DNA of 64,000 bases from Jiangella asiatica (GTDB lineage Bacteria; Actinomycetota; Actinomycetes; Jiangellales; Jiangellaceae), in assembly GCF_004349065.1 (NCBI RefSeq), contig NZ_SMKZ01000013.1, positions 78,573 to 142,572 of the forward strand, read 5' to 3'. How positions within the stretch are numbered: the stretch's first letter is position 1; each line of letters begins with the position of its first letter. Under the pieces are notes generated by a model, which was given only the letters and a program-made list of their open reading frames with translations, did no database searches and was not told where the DNA came from. Shown in pieces: positions 51,169-59,766 of this stretch. Made by a program: the position numbers and the translations under genes.

Positions 51169-52295
51169 AGGGTCGGTGCTCCTTCGCCGGGTGGGTCGGA
51201 CGGTTCGGCGGGCGGCGGGGTCGTATCGGCGGGCGGCGTGGCGTCGTCGATGTCGAAGGGCTCCGCCGGCAGGTCGCCGCCAGGCGGGTCGGGGCAGCCG
51301 CACGAGCCGCGCGCCTCCAGCCGGACCGGCAGCACCTGCGTGCGCGCCGGTTGGTCGGGGTCGGTGATACGGCCGAGCATCAGGGCGACCGCGGTCCGCC
51401 CGAACTCCCCGAACGGCTGCGCCATCGTTGAGATGGCCGGCGTCGAATAGGCGGCCGCGGCGATCCCGTCGAACGCGGCGATCGCGACATCATCCGGGCA
51501 GCGGCGCCCGGCCTCCGTGACCGCGCGCAGGACACCCAGCGCCTGCTCGTCGCTGGCCACGAACACCGCGTCGATGTCCTGGTCGGCCAGCAGTTGCCGC
51601 GCCGCCAGGTAGCCCGAGCGCCGCCCGAACGGCACGTGCCGCAACGGCATCCGGTTCGGCGCGAGTCCGGCCGCCGACAACGCGTCCCGCCAGCCGGCCA
51701 CGCGGTCGGTCGCCGGCATGACATCGCGAGGGCCGGCCACGCACGCGATCCGCCGCCGCCCATGTTCCAGCAGGTGTTCGGTCATCGCCCGTGCACCGCC
51801 GCGGTTGTCGACCACCACGACCGGCGCCGCCATGGCCCAAGCCATCTGCCGGTCGAGCATCACCCATGGCTTGCCGGCCCGCTCGAGTTCGGGCAGGCAC
51901 CCGGCCGGCCCATGAGCCGGTGCAAGGAACAGCCCGTCGACCTGGCGTTGCAGGAACGTGTGGACGTACGCGGTCTGGCGGGCATCGTCCTCGGCGGCGT
52001 TGCCGATGAGCAGCGTGTAGCCGTGAACGAACGCGGCTTCCTCGACGGCACGTGAGAGTTCGGCGAAGAACGGGTTGGAGGTGTCGGGCACGACCAGGCC
52101 GAGAGACATCGTCTTGTTCAGCCGCAGCGACCGGGCGACGCCGTTCGGCCGGTAGTCCAGCGCCTCGACGGCCGCGAGCACGCGTGCCCTGGTCCCTGGC
52201 GCGACGCCGCGCGGCCCGCCGTTGAGCACGTAGCTCACCAGGGCGGGCGACGTGCCGGCCAGCCGTGCGACATCCGCCCGACGCACCGTCCCCAT
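51165..52295 (-). CDS. LacI-family regulator heading the glycan operon
   Basis: A 376-residue regulator with HTH ADVARLAGTSPALVSYVLNG, hinge YRPNGVARSLRLNKT and effector domain (LGLVVPDTSNPFFAELSRAV, VFVASDEQALGVLRAV, IAAFDGIAAA). After the usual end near VRLEARGSCGCP it carries an extra ~45-residue Pro/Asp-rich tail (EPFDIDDATPPADTTPPPAE). It is the first gene of the operon and therefore likely autoregulated through the CAAC(A/G)CGTGTTG sites just upstream. Confidence 0.87.
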   Translation of the reverse strand: MGTVRRADVARLAGTSPALVSYVLNGGPRGVAPGTRARVLAAVEALDYRPNGVARSLRLNKTMSLGLVVPDTSNPFFAELSRAVEEAAFVHGYTLLIGNAAEDDARQTAYVHTFLQRQVDGLFLAPAHGPAGCLPELERAGKPWVMLDRQMAWAMAAPVVVVDNRGGARAMTEHLLEHGRRRIACVAGPRDVMPATDRVAGWRDALSAAGLAPNRMPLRHVPFGRRSGYLAARQLLADQDIDAVFVASDEQALGVLRAVTEAGRRCPDDVAIAAFDGIAAAAYSTPAISTMAQPFGEFGRTAVALMLGRITDPDQPARTQVLPVRLEARGSCGCPDPPGGDLPAEPFDIDDATPPADTTPPPAEPSDPPGEGAPTL

Positions 52296-52311
52296 GGCCC
52301 ACCTCCACGAT

Positions 52312-52413
52312 CAACACGTGTTGCGCAATTCGAGTTGACGGGCATCGTGTGCCTGTTGATCCGGTTGCGCAACCCTGCCAACCCGCGCCGTTACACAACT
52401 GCAACGCGTGTTG
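52312..52413. promoter_or_regulatory. Paired LacI-type operators upstream of the glycan operon
   Basis: CAACACGTGTTG (52312-52323, perfect palindrome) and CAACGCGTGTTG (52402-52413) are 90 bp apart. In opposite orientation they share a longer match, CGATCAACACGYGTTGC. A further palindrome, GTTGCGCAAC, sits between them at 52364-52373. The arrangement suits DNA looping by a tetrameric or paired LacI protein. Confidence 0.65.
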
Positions 52414-52454
52414 ATCGCTCGGTACGACAGGGAACCGGGGGGCTGGTGCGCGGG

Positions 52455-53140
52455 TCAGCCATGACCGCGCGGGCGTGGATACTGTCGGACCGGGGCACCA
52501 AGAGTCGCGTTTTTCGCTCCCGGCTCACCCGTCGTTGCAACGCCAGGTGGTTCAGACGTTTGGCGGAGTGCTCGGGCCGAGGGGGACTGCACCCACCGCA
52601 CCTGTGTCATCCGCTCAGCCGCCGTCCGCATCCACTCGCGCGAGCTGCCCCACGCCACCAGGGCGTCGGCGGTCTCAATCCGGACATCGACGGGCGCTGC
52701 GACGTCGTAGACCTCCGCCACGACGCCGTCGGGGAGCGTGAGCCGGCCGTCGATGGTGTGCCCTGATCGAACCGGCCGAAATGCTCCAGCGTGGGTCGCA
52801 GCAGCCGTGAGTCATTGCGATGCGCGCCCGCGATCACGCACCGTAGCGGGATGCCGGTGGCTTCGACCAGCAGGGAGCGTTTGGTGCCCTGCTTCCCCCG
52901 AACTACCGGGGACTGCCTGCGGCTTCGCCGCCGCAGGGTGCCTTGACGATGCACCCATCAACGGTGACCTCGCTCAGGTCGAGGCCGACGCTCTTGTCGT
53001 AGGCCTCCAGACACAGTTGCTCGAGTTGGGTGAAGACCCCAGCCGCGATCCACTCGTCGCGTCGGTTGCGGATGGTGGTCGCCGAACCAGACGAGTCCGC
53101 GATCCGCTCATAGGAGGCGCCCAGAGAAGACGGCGTAGAA
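52455..53140 (-). pseudogene. Decayed IS5-family transposase
   Basis: Pieces of a DDE transposase appear in shifted frames: near 53000-53110 the N-terminal YERIADSSGSATTIRNRRDE, EWIAAGVFTQLEQLCLEAYD and LSEVTVDGCIVKAP; then RSLLVEATGIPLRCVIAGAH with NDSRLLRPTLEHFG around 52800-52880; then LTLPDGVVAEVYDVAAP further on. At least two frameshifts and a possible stop separate these. Terminal repeats are not obvious. Confidence 0.7.
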
Positions 53141-53282
53141 CACCTCTTCTGTTACCGAGGCTCGTGCCTGCTCTGCATCACCGACACGCACCTACCCGGG
53201 CGATCTTTTAGCACAGTTATCTCTGTAGCTTGCTCCGCGCCCGCCGGCCTGGCGGCGGTCCAGACCGGCGGGCGGGGCGACG

Positions 53283-53888
53283 TCACGCAAGGGCGCCGAG
53301 CGGCGGGTGCTCGAGCACGCGGGGCTTGTACTCGACCAGCTGGATGCGGCCGTCGAAGGTGCGGTGCTCGAGCATCTCGAGGGCGACGTCCGGGTAGCCG
53401 TCGTAGATGCGTTCTGCGCCCGTGGCCCCGGTGATCACCGGGAAAATCACGACTCGGAAGCGGTCGACGAGTCCGGCTCGTAGCAGGGACCGGCACAGGC
53501 TGAGGCTGCCGATCGTGCTGAGGAGCCCCGAGCCGTTCTCCTTCATGGCGCGGACCGCCTCGACGGCGTCGTCGCGGACGAGCGTGGAGTTGGCCCATGT
53601 CAGTGGCTCCTCGAGTGAGGAGGAGAACACCACCTTGGACGCTTGCGTGAGCTCGTCGACAGACGCCTCTTCTTCGGGCCTGAACTCGTCTTGGCCATTC
53701 GGGACCACGCCGGCGGCGAAGCCCGACATCTGGCGGTAGGTGTTCGCTCCCATCAGGTAGGTGACCTCGGGCTGTTTGCCGTCCCATGCGAGGTACTCCG
53801 GGCCCTCGAGGCCCCACCACCCGGGCCAGCCCTCTCCCGATGCGTTGCCGTCGAGGGAGGTGATGAAGTCGACAAGAAGCTCTGACAT
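53283..53888 (-). CDS. Dihydrofolate reductase family protein (RibD C-terminal-like)
   Basis: A 201-residue protein with the RibD-C/DHFR-like fold: DFITSLDGNASGEGWPGWW at the N-terminus, TYLMGANTYRQMSG, VVFSSSLEEPLTWANSTLVR and LSTIGSLSLCRSLLRAGLVD, ending VVIFPVITG. It probably binds NADPH and reduces an unknown substrate. ATG 53888 is preceded by AAGGA. The gene stands alone between an IS relic and the lanthipeptide locus. Confidence 0.82.
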   Translation of the reverse strand: MSELLVDFITSLDGNASGEGWPGWWGLEGPEYLAWDGKQPEVTYLMGANTYRQMSGFAAGVVPNGQDEFRPEEEASVDELTQASKVVFSSSLEEPLTWANSTLVRDDAVEAVRAMKENGSGLLSTIGSLSLCRSLLRAGLVDRFRVVIFPVITGATGAERIYDGYPDVALEMLEHRTFDGRIQLVEYKPRVLEHPPLGALA

Positions 53889-54339
53889 GGCGGTGTCCTT
53901 TCCTTGGGTGTCACGAGCTTGGACCGGCCGGGAGCCACAAACTCATCGGCCGCGCTGTGGGGTAACGAAGAAACCCATCGCCTCGCCAGTACACCCCACG
54001 AAACCGCGTTGCGGAGCACTCGACGGGCGCCCAGCATGCCTTCGCGCCCGCGCCCTGCGAGGCATCCCACGGATGCGACGCTCGCAACGACGATCCCTAC
54101 CGCGCGATCTCTTACACGTCTGGCATCAAGTCGGCCATTCGTGCGAAGAGGCGTGACGTTGACATCCCGGCCTCGAGCACGCGGAGTATTCGTGCCCCTG
54201 GTCGGCGGCAGCCCTAGGCTCGAGGTTGCCAAGCGCGTGCGCTATGAGCGTCCTTGACGTGCGTCGTGTTGGGGTCGAGTGGCCTGGATGTGGTCAGCGC
54301 CGATGTCCCGGGGAGGGCAAGGTCGTGGAACCTGCTCAG
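53889..54339. other. No recognisable gene (450 bp)
   Basis: Several frames of 110-160 codons are open on both strands, but they show Arg/Ser/Pro-rich shadow composition, no ribosome site and no recognised domain. A promoter for the reductase should lie near 53890-53960. Confidence 0.4.
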
Positions 54340-55071
54340 TCATGGGCGGCAAAGTCTGAGACCGAGAAAGGTCGGTGCGGCATGGGTCCTGTCGTATCGT
54401 CGAGGATCAGTCAGCCGAGCTTCCTCCGTCGCCCGAGGTTCTACCAACTCTTCCAGCACGAAGCCGGCGCCCAGGAACTCGCCGAGGAACGTCTGAAGTG
54501 TCATCCGCCAGTAGTTGATCGTGGGGCCGTCACCGGAAGGGAACTCGACTCGGTCGTCGGCGAAGTAGGAACCGCCGAAGTGGGTCCAGTCACTGGTGGG
54601 GTGGGTGGTGGAGACCAGCAGGCTCCCGCCGGGCCGCAGAACGCGCCGAAGCTCGTCAAGCAGCTGTTCTCGTGCGTCGATGTGGTGGTAGACCAGGGCC
54701 ATCACGGCCAGGTCGAACGACTGGTCCGCCAAGAAGTCCAGTGGTTCCTCCAGATCGTGGTGATGCACGGCGACCCGGTCTCCGAGCCGCTGTTGCACCG
54801 CACGCAGAAGGGTCTCACTTCCGTCCACGTCCACGACCCGCACGGCGCCTAGTCTCAGCAGTTCAGCGGCGTAGTGTCCCGCTCCACACCCAAGATCTAA
54901 AACGTCAAGTCCGCTCACATCGCCGGCGAGCTTGAGCATGGCCGGTCGATCGGTATAGGCGTTGTAGGTGCTGCCTGTCGCGCGAGCGGCGACAGATCGC
55001 CTGCAATCTAGGACTCCCTGGAGTAAGTCCGCTGCGGGCATACTGTGATCGGCGAATATTTCAACCGTCAT
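54340..55071 (-). CDS. Class I SAM-dependent methyltransferase
   Basis: A 243-residue methyltransferase. The SAM-binding motif I is VLDLGCGAGHYAAELLRLGA, with the acidic loop VRVVDVDGSETLL and post-motif FDLAVMALVYHHID; RVLRPGGSLLVSTTHP completes the Methyltransf_11-like domain. ATG 55071 is taken as start; 16 more codons are open upstream. It follows lanM by 119 bp on the same strand and might methylate the modified peptide, but such methyltransferases are common and the link is only by position. Confidence 0.82.
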   Translation of the reverse strand: MTVEIFADHSMPAADLLQGVLDCRRSVAARATGSTYNAYTDRPAMLKLAGDVSGLDVLDLGCGAGHYAAELLRLGAVRVVDVDGSETLLRAVQQRLGDRVAVHHHDLEEPLDFLADQSFDLAVMALVYHHIDAREQLLDELRRVLRPGGSLLVSTTHPTSDWTHFGGSYFADDRVEFPSGDGPTINYWRMTLQTFLGEFLGAGFVLEELVEPRATEEARLTDPRRYDRTHAAPTFLGLRLCRP

Positions 55072-55190
55072 GGTCGGCGGGGCCCGTCCGCGGCGCGCTG
55101 GCCAGCGCCGTAACAGCAATTCTGATCCTGACCACGGCTACTCCTCGGTGTTGTCGGGCATTTGCGCGCGCATGCGAGGCACGAGTGCCG

Positions 55191-58100
55191 TCAACCCCGC
55201 GGTGGAGTACGTGGTTCCGCCCGCGGTCGCGGCGGCTCGAGCATGAGCACGCAGGGCACCGCCAAGGGGTCGGCGTGGCGCAGCAGCGCCAGGCCGATGC
55301 CCGCTAGCCCGGTCATCAGCCCGGGGACCTCCACCTCCCGCGAGACTCCCGTCCGCACCCGGCCGACCAGCGCCATGCGCGCGACAACTGTTGCCGCGTC
55401 CTCGCAGCGCTGCGCGAGTGCGGGATCGCTGAGGTGCATCGCCGCGAGCCTGAGGAACTCAACGTTCCCGAGCGCGCCGTGGCACAGGGAGTGGTTGCCG
55501 TGCAAGCCGGCACGGACGGTGGCAGCGACCGCGGCGCGGATCTCCGTATCGAGGACGGGGTCGAGGTCGCCGCTCATCCGCATGCCGAGGCGGGCGATGC
55601 CGACGCCGGGCGCGCCGTGGCACCACGACACCGAGAACCTCGTCTCGCCGTCGTTCGCTCGCGCGGAATCTCGCAGGTCGGGCCAGTTGCTGGCGGTCGG
55701 CGCGAACACCGACCGCTCGAACGCGAGTGCATCCTGCGTTGCAGCGCCGAACGACTCCAAGCCCGTCACAGCCGACAATCGCGAGAGCGCCCACGAAGCG
55801 CCGGCTGCGCCGTGCGCGAACCCGGTCAGTGGTGTCGTCCCTATCCGGCGGTTGACCCAGCCTGCACCTACCGCCTGGCGCGTCGCGCTCCGGACCAGGT
55901 GCTCGCCGCATCGCACTGCCAGACGCACGGCCTCGTCACACGGCTCGATGCCGTGCCGAGCCAGCAAACCGGCGATGAGACCAGTTGCACCGCCGATGAC
56001 GTCGTAAGCCACGTCGCTCTCGACATCGAACTCGGTGCGCCGCACCAGGTCGTCCAGCCGCTGCAGAATGCTCGGATCCTGGAGCAGGGTCGACATGCTC
56101 GACAGCGCGTAGAGAGCTCCGCCCCAACCCTCGAACCCGCCTAACGAACCGACGGCGCCGGCGCCAAGGCCGCTCAACACTGTGCTGACGCCTCGCGCGG
56201 CCAGGTCCAGTGCCAACTGGTCGCCGGTGAGCCGGCCGTAGTGCGCAAGGAACAGAGCGATCCCCGCGACTCCGTCATAAAGGTCGAGCCCTGTCGGGCC
56301 GATCGACCAGCCATTGCCGCTGCGGCGCAGCGTGAGCCATGAGACATCGGTGTCGCCACGGAACGCGGTCGCGCAAAGGCGATCCGCGAGCGTGCCGGCC
56401 GCGCGCAGGAGTAGCTCACGCCGGTCGGAGGTGATCGCCCCTGCGGCACGGTGCGCTGGGGGCGTGCCGCTTGCCGGCACACCCTTCTGCCTGGGTTCGC
56501 CGACGACGGTCCATCGGCTGCGTGCGCTTACAGAACTCGAGGTGCTCGATGCCTTCTCCGAGACCGGCGCGGCGAGCGCCGCGAACGACATCGAGATGAC
56601 CGTGAGCTGACGATCCAGATCGTGCTCGGAGAGGTTCCGTATCCTGTTGAGACTGCGGTCGAGCCCCGAGGTGGCTGAGAACTCAGGAACAACCGCACCA
56701 GTGCTGGTGACGACGTCGCGAATGCCGGGCGCCGTGGTGAACCGCGGAATGTCAAGATTCCAGAGGTCCTCGATCTCCGCGGTGACGATGGGGCCTAGGC
56801 GCGGTGCGCTCGGCACAGTGCTCCACAGAGCGTCCAAGAACTGGTCCCGCCGAAGGCCGCGGCGGAGGAAGTCCGGGTGGAGGCTTTCGTGAAGCAGGAC
56901 GCTGTACGTCCGCGTGGGTCGAAGCACCAGACGCGTCTCGTCCGCAGCGCAGACCGCGACCGGTCCATCATCTGCTAGGAGCTCGTCTCGGTGGCGCATG
57001 AGCAGGCGGTATGCCACCTCATAGCCGGTCCGCACGCTATGCTCGTGATCCAATGGCCGGACCGGGCCGCGGCCGAGCCTCGGCTGGTTCTCCGCGCCCT
57101 TGAGCGTGAGCGGCCGACGAACGACGCGCATCGCATCCGTCCCTGTCCCTTCCCACTGCGGGAGGTCGAATGGGGTGGTTTGACCCCCCTCGCCCCCGAG
57201 TCCGCTGAGGTCCACGCCCCCATCCGGGCCTTCCCACAACCGTTCGGGCAGCATTCCAACGGAAAGAACCGACTCGGCGAGCGCCCGATAGGCGACCAGC
57301 GCCGCGAGATGCGTGTCCCCGGCGACGACCGCGGGATGGAACAGGGTCTCGAGATCCACCAGCACTGGGTCCGCGCCACGAGCGATGAGGTTCTCGCGGT
57401 GCATGTCGGTGCCGCACAGCACGTGCACCAGTGCAAGTAGCGCGCCCTGCCTCCGGTAGAAGTCGGTCACGTCATCTGCCGATGTCAACGGTGTGTGCGG
57501 TACGTACTCGCAGTAGCCGTAGTCGCCCATGTCGATGGCCCGGACAGCAGTCAGCCGTGGCGCCATACCGCGCGCATTGAGCCAGTCGACCAAGTCAGCG
57601 AAATGGAGCTCGGGCAACTGCGAGCGTGGCTTGTGAAGGAAGCGTGCACCCGACGCCAGCTCCAGGATCACCGGCGACCTGCCACCCCGGTGATGGTCAC
57701 CGCCCGCGGCCATCGCCCTCGTGACGCGCAGCCGCCGTATGTCTGCCTCGAATGCTCTGGCGATCACGGGTGCGTCGGACTGCACATGCCTGACCCACTC
57801 GAGGTTGGAGGCGACCCACTGGGTCGCGGCGGTTCCCGCCAGCCTCGTGAGCACCGGGTAGGTGACGAAGATCCGTGGAAGTCCGTCGCCAAGCAGGAGG
57901 CCGTGGAAGTAGGCCGAGTACCGATCCTCGGGGGTCGCGCCTTCCAGGCCACGTTCGAGGCGCGCGACGTTGAGCTCCAGCGCCGCGGCCTTGCTCACGA
58001 TGACCCAGAGCTGTGCGCGCAGCCGGTCCACGAGCTCCTCGCTGAACACCGCGGGGTCGATGCGCACGGGTCTGGGCGTGATCCGCGCCGCGCGGGTCAC

Positions 58101-58487
58101 CAGCTCAGCAGACGCCCACTGCACCAGAGGCTCGACCAGGGCGCCGATCCCTGACCGCGTCGCCCCTGTCGTGGGTAGCGCATCGGGGCCGTGATAGGCA
58201 TTTTCGACCACGCGAAGCCACTCAGGCTCCTCCGAGGTTCCAGCGCAACCCGCGTCCTCCTCGGCGAGCAGAGACTGCAGCTGGGCGATGTCGATCCCGG
58301 CGGCGCTGAGCCGGGCGTGGAGAAGCTCCGAGTCGACGAATGGTTCCAGGGCACGCCATCGGTCGACGTCGCCGGCAGCAGTCGAGGCGCGGAAGAGCGG
58401 CCCGGTGCCCCGCGATGCCTGGCGCTGAGCATCCGCGGATCTCTCGAGCAACGACAGGGCCCGCTGCCATCGGACGGTCGTCGCCAC
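55191..58487 (-). CDS. lanM: Class II lanthipeptide synthetase LanM
   Basis: A 1098-residue bifunctional enzyme that phosphorylates and dehydrates Ser/Thr, then adds Cys thiols to form (methyl)lanthionine rings. The N-terminal DUF4135 dehydratase domain (~190-580) has GDHHRGGR (263-270), KPRS (286-289), CGTDMHRENL (358-367) and VLVDLETLF. The C-terminal LanC-like cyclase (~690-1080) has GFAHGAAG (His892) and zinc ligands Cys956 (SWCHGAPG) and Cys1002-His1003 (LCHGALGN). All key motifs are intact and length fits LanM. GTG 58487 lies 6 bp after the stop of the candidate precursor, with only a weak ribosome site, so translation is probably coupled. The last ~25 residues are Pro/Arg-rich. Confidence 0.95.
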   Translation of the reverse strand: MATTVRWQRALSLLERSADAQRQASRGTGPLFRASTAAGDVDRWRALEPFVDSELLHARLSAAGIDIAQLQSLLAEEDAGCAGTSEEPEWLRVVENAYHGPDALPTTGATRSGIGALVEPLVQWASAELVTRAARITPRPVRIDPAVFSEELVDRLRAQLWVIVSKAAALELNVARLERGLEGATPEDRYSAYFHGLLLGDGLPRIFVTYPVLTRLAGTAATQWVASNLEWVRHVQSDAPVIARAFEADIRRLRVTRAMAAGGDHHRGGRSPVILELASGARFLHKPRSQLPELHFADLVDWLNARGMAPRLTAVRAIDMGDYGYCEYVPHTPLTSADDVTDFYRRQGALLALVHVLCGTDMHRENLIARGADPVLVDLETLFHPAVVAGDTHLAALVAYRALAESVLSVGMLPERLWEGPDGGVDLSGLGGEGGQTTPFDLPQWEGTGTDAMRVVRRPLTLKGAENQPRLGRGPVRPLDHEHSVRTGYEVAYRLLMRHRDELLADDGPVAVCAADETRLVLRPTRTYSVLLHESLHPDFLRRGLRRDQFLDALWSTVPSAPRLGPIVTAEIEDLWNLDIPRFTTAPGIRDVVTSTGAVVPEFSATSGLDRSLNRIRNLSEHDLDRQLTVISMSFAALAAPVSEKASSTSSSVSARSRWTVVGEPRQKGVPASGTPPAHRAAGAITSDRRELLLRAAGTLADRLCATAFRGDTDVSWLTLRRSGNGWSIGPTGLDLYDGVAGIALFLAHYGRLTGDQLALDLAARGVSTVLSGLGAGAVGSLGGFEGWGGALYALSSMSTLLQDPSILQRLDDLVRRTEFDVESDVAYDVIGGATGLIAGLLARHGIEPCDEAVRLAVRCGEHLVRSATRQAVGAGWVNRRIGTTPLTGFAHGAAGASWALSRLSAVTGLESFGAATQDALAFERSVFAPTASNWPDLRDSARANDGETRFSVSWCHGAPGVGIARLGMRMSGDLDPVLDTEIRAAVAATVRAGLHGNHSLCHGALGNVEFLRLAAMHLSDPALAQRCEDAATVVARMALVGRVRTGVSREVEVPGLMTGLAGIGLALLRHADPLAVPCVLMLEPPRPRAEPRTPPRG

Positions 58488-58493
58488 GGTCGC

Positions 58494-59675
58494 TCAGAAG
58501 AAGCAGTGGTGGGGACGCTCGGTGCCGCAGGGGAAGTCGCAGCTCAACTGCCCCGACTGCGAGGGACACGGAAGGCCCTCCGAGTCGCAGTGCTCGTAGA
58601 CGCTCTTGCACGAGGCGTCGGTGTGGCAGCTCAGGTCACCGGTGGAGCAGCAGATCTCGCTCCCGACCGTGTGGGTCATCACTCCCCATCCACCACCGGC
58701 GAAGACGCCTCCACCACCGAAGACCCCTCCGGCTCCACCTCCGACTCTTGCCGCAGCGCGCCACCTGCCGTGCGCGAGGTCGAGCTCCGTGCCCGCCAGT
58801 TCGGCGTCACCTGATGGGTGCTCCGGAATGTGGCGGCGTTCGAAGTCGCTCAGGGCACGGCGGTACTCCTCGCTGCGCCACGCGTGGACCACCACGGACA
58901 TCGGCGCGAGCCGGCGCGCGCTCGTGTGCCAGGCGTAGGCCCACGACATCACCTCGTCGACAACGTCGACATCTTCCTGGCTGGAATCACCGCGCAGGTG
59001 GGCGGCGAGCACCTTGGTGATGGTCACGGCGCCGTCGACCGCCACCTGCTGGAGCGTCAGGAACTTGGTGGGGGACATCCGTGCAGGGGAAGACGGGAAC
59101 AGATCCAGGGCAACGGCGCCCACGAGACGCGCGCCGTGCACGTTCAACGGGTCGCGCTGAGGCCAGGCCTCGGGCACCGTGGCCTCGACGCCGAACAGGT
59201 GGGCCAGCTTCGGACCACGGAGGACGTCTGCTGCGCGGGCAACCAGATGGTGGACCGCCGCAGCTTGATCGTCGTCGGTAGCCTCGTAACCGTCGGCCAA
59301 CTGACCCCGAAAACCCTCGATCGCGTCGAGTGCCGCACGGTACGCGAGGTGCCGCGTCGCATCGGTGCCTTCGACGTAAGCGGCCGCGGCCGACTGGATC
59401 GCTCGCGCGCCAGCCGCGAAATGGGAACCAAGTCGGACTTCGTAAAGGAACAGCCGTTGGTCGAAGTCCGGCCACTGAGGGTCAGTGCCGACCCGGTGAC
59501 GGAACTCCGATATCGCGGCACGGTCGGCTACCGAAAGGCTTCCGTACCGACCCGGATTGCGCTCCTGATCGCTCGATATGGCGCGGACCGCCTCGATCAC
59601 GAAATCCGTCGCCCACAGCCGGTAGAGCACACCCAGCGAGTGAAGACCAGAGCTGTCCTCGACTTCAGAGACCAC
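58494..59675 (-). CDS. Candidate giant lanthipeptide precursor: ~305-aa domain fused to Cys-rich core
   Basis: A 393-residue protein. Residues 1-305 look like a helical soluble domain (e.g. GVLYRLWATDFVIEAVRAIS, FLTLQQVAVDGAVTITKVL) that I do not recognise. Then DAELAGTELDL (291-301), an acidic stretch like a class II leader, a Gly-rich linker (311-332, VGGGAGGVFGGGGVFAGGG), and a 61-residue tail (333-393) with Cys at 342, 343, 350, 356, 363, 370, 379, 383 and 391, plus 14 Ser/Thr. The tail composition is that of a multi-ring lanthipeptide. It is immediately upstream of lanM. The start GTG 59675 has GAGGGGG 7 nt upstream. An alternative view is that the tail is a disulfide or zinc domain. Confidence 0.8.
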   Translation of the reverse strand: MVSEVEDSSGLHSLGVLYRLWATDFVIEAVRAISSDQERNPGRYGSLSVADRAAISEFRHRVGTDPQWPDFDQRLFLYEVRLGSHFAAGARAIQSAAAAYVEGTDATRHLAYRAALDAIEGFRGQLADGYEATDDDQAAAVHHLVARAADVLRGPKLAHLFGVEATVPEAWPQRDPLNVHGARLVGAVALDLFPSSPARMSPTKFLTLQQVAVDGAVTITKVLAAHLRGDSSQEDVDVVDEVMSWAYAWHTSARRLAPMSVVVHAWRSEEYRRALSDFERRHIPEHPSGDAELAGTELDLAHGRWRAAARVGGGAGGVFGGGGVFAGGGWGVMTHTVGSEICCSTGDLSCHTDASCKSVYEHCDSEGLPCPSQSGQLSCDFPCGTERPHHCFF

Positions 59676-59679
59676 GCCT

Positions 59680-59766
59680 TCACCCCCTCGATGCCACCGC
59701 GAACGGCGACTCTGGCGTGACAGGCTCCCCGGTCGGCATGAGTTCCCAGGATGCTGGTTGTGCCAT
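59680..59766 (-). CDS. 28-residue frame just upstream of the giant precursor gene
   Basis: ATG 59766 is preceded by the strong purine run GGGGGGA 6 nt upstream. It encodes 28 residues including WELMPTGEPVTPESPFAVAS and stops 4 bp before the GTG of the next gene. It has no Cys. It may be a short leader-type peptide that couples translation, or a small accessory or RiPP-like peptide. No family is recognised. Confidence 0.5.
   Translation of the reverse strand: MAQPASWELMPTGEPVTPESPFAVASRG

Noticed and set aside
58494..58682. A free-standing short lanthipeptide precursor starting at GTG 58682 or ATG 58679
   Set aside because: There is no adequate ribosome site (GGGGAG is only about 2 nt before the ATG) and no room for a leader before the first Cys. 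The long frame with a good ribosome site at 59675 explains the region better, although internal initiation is not excluded.
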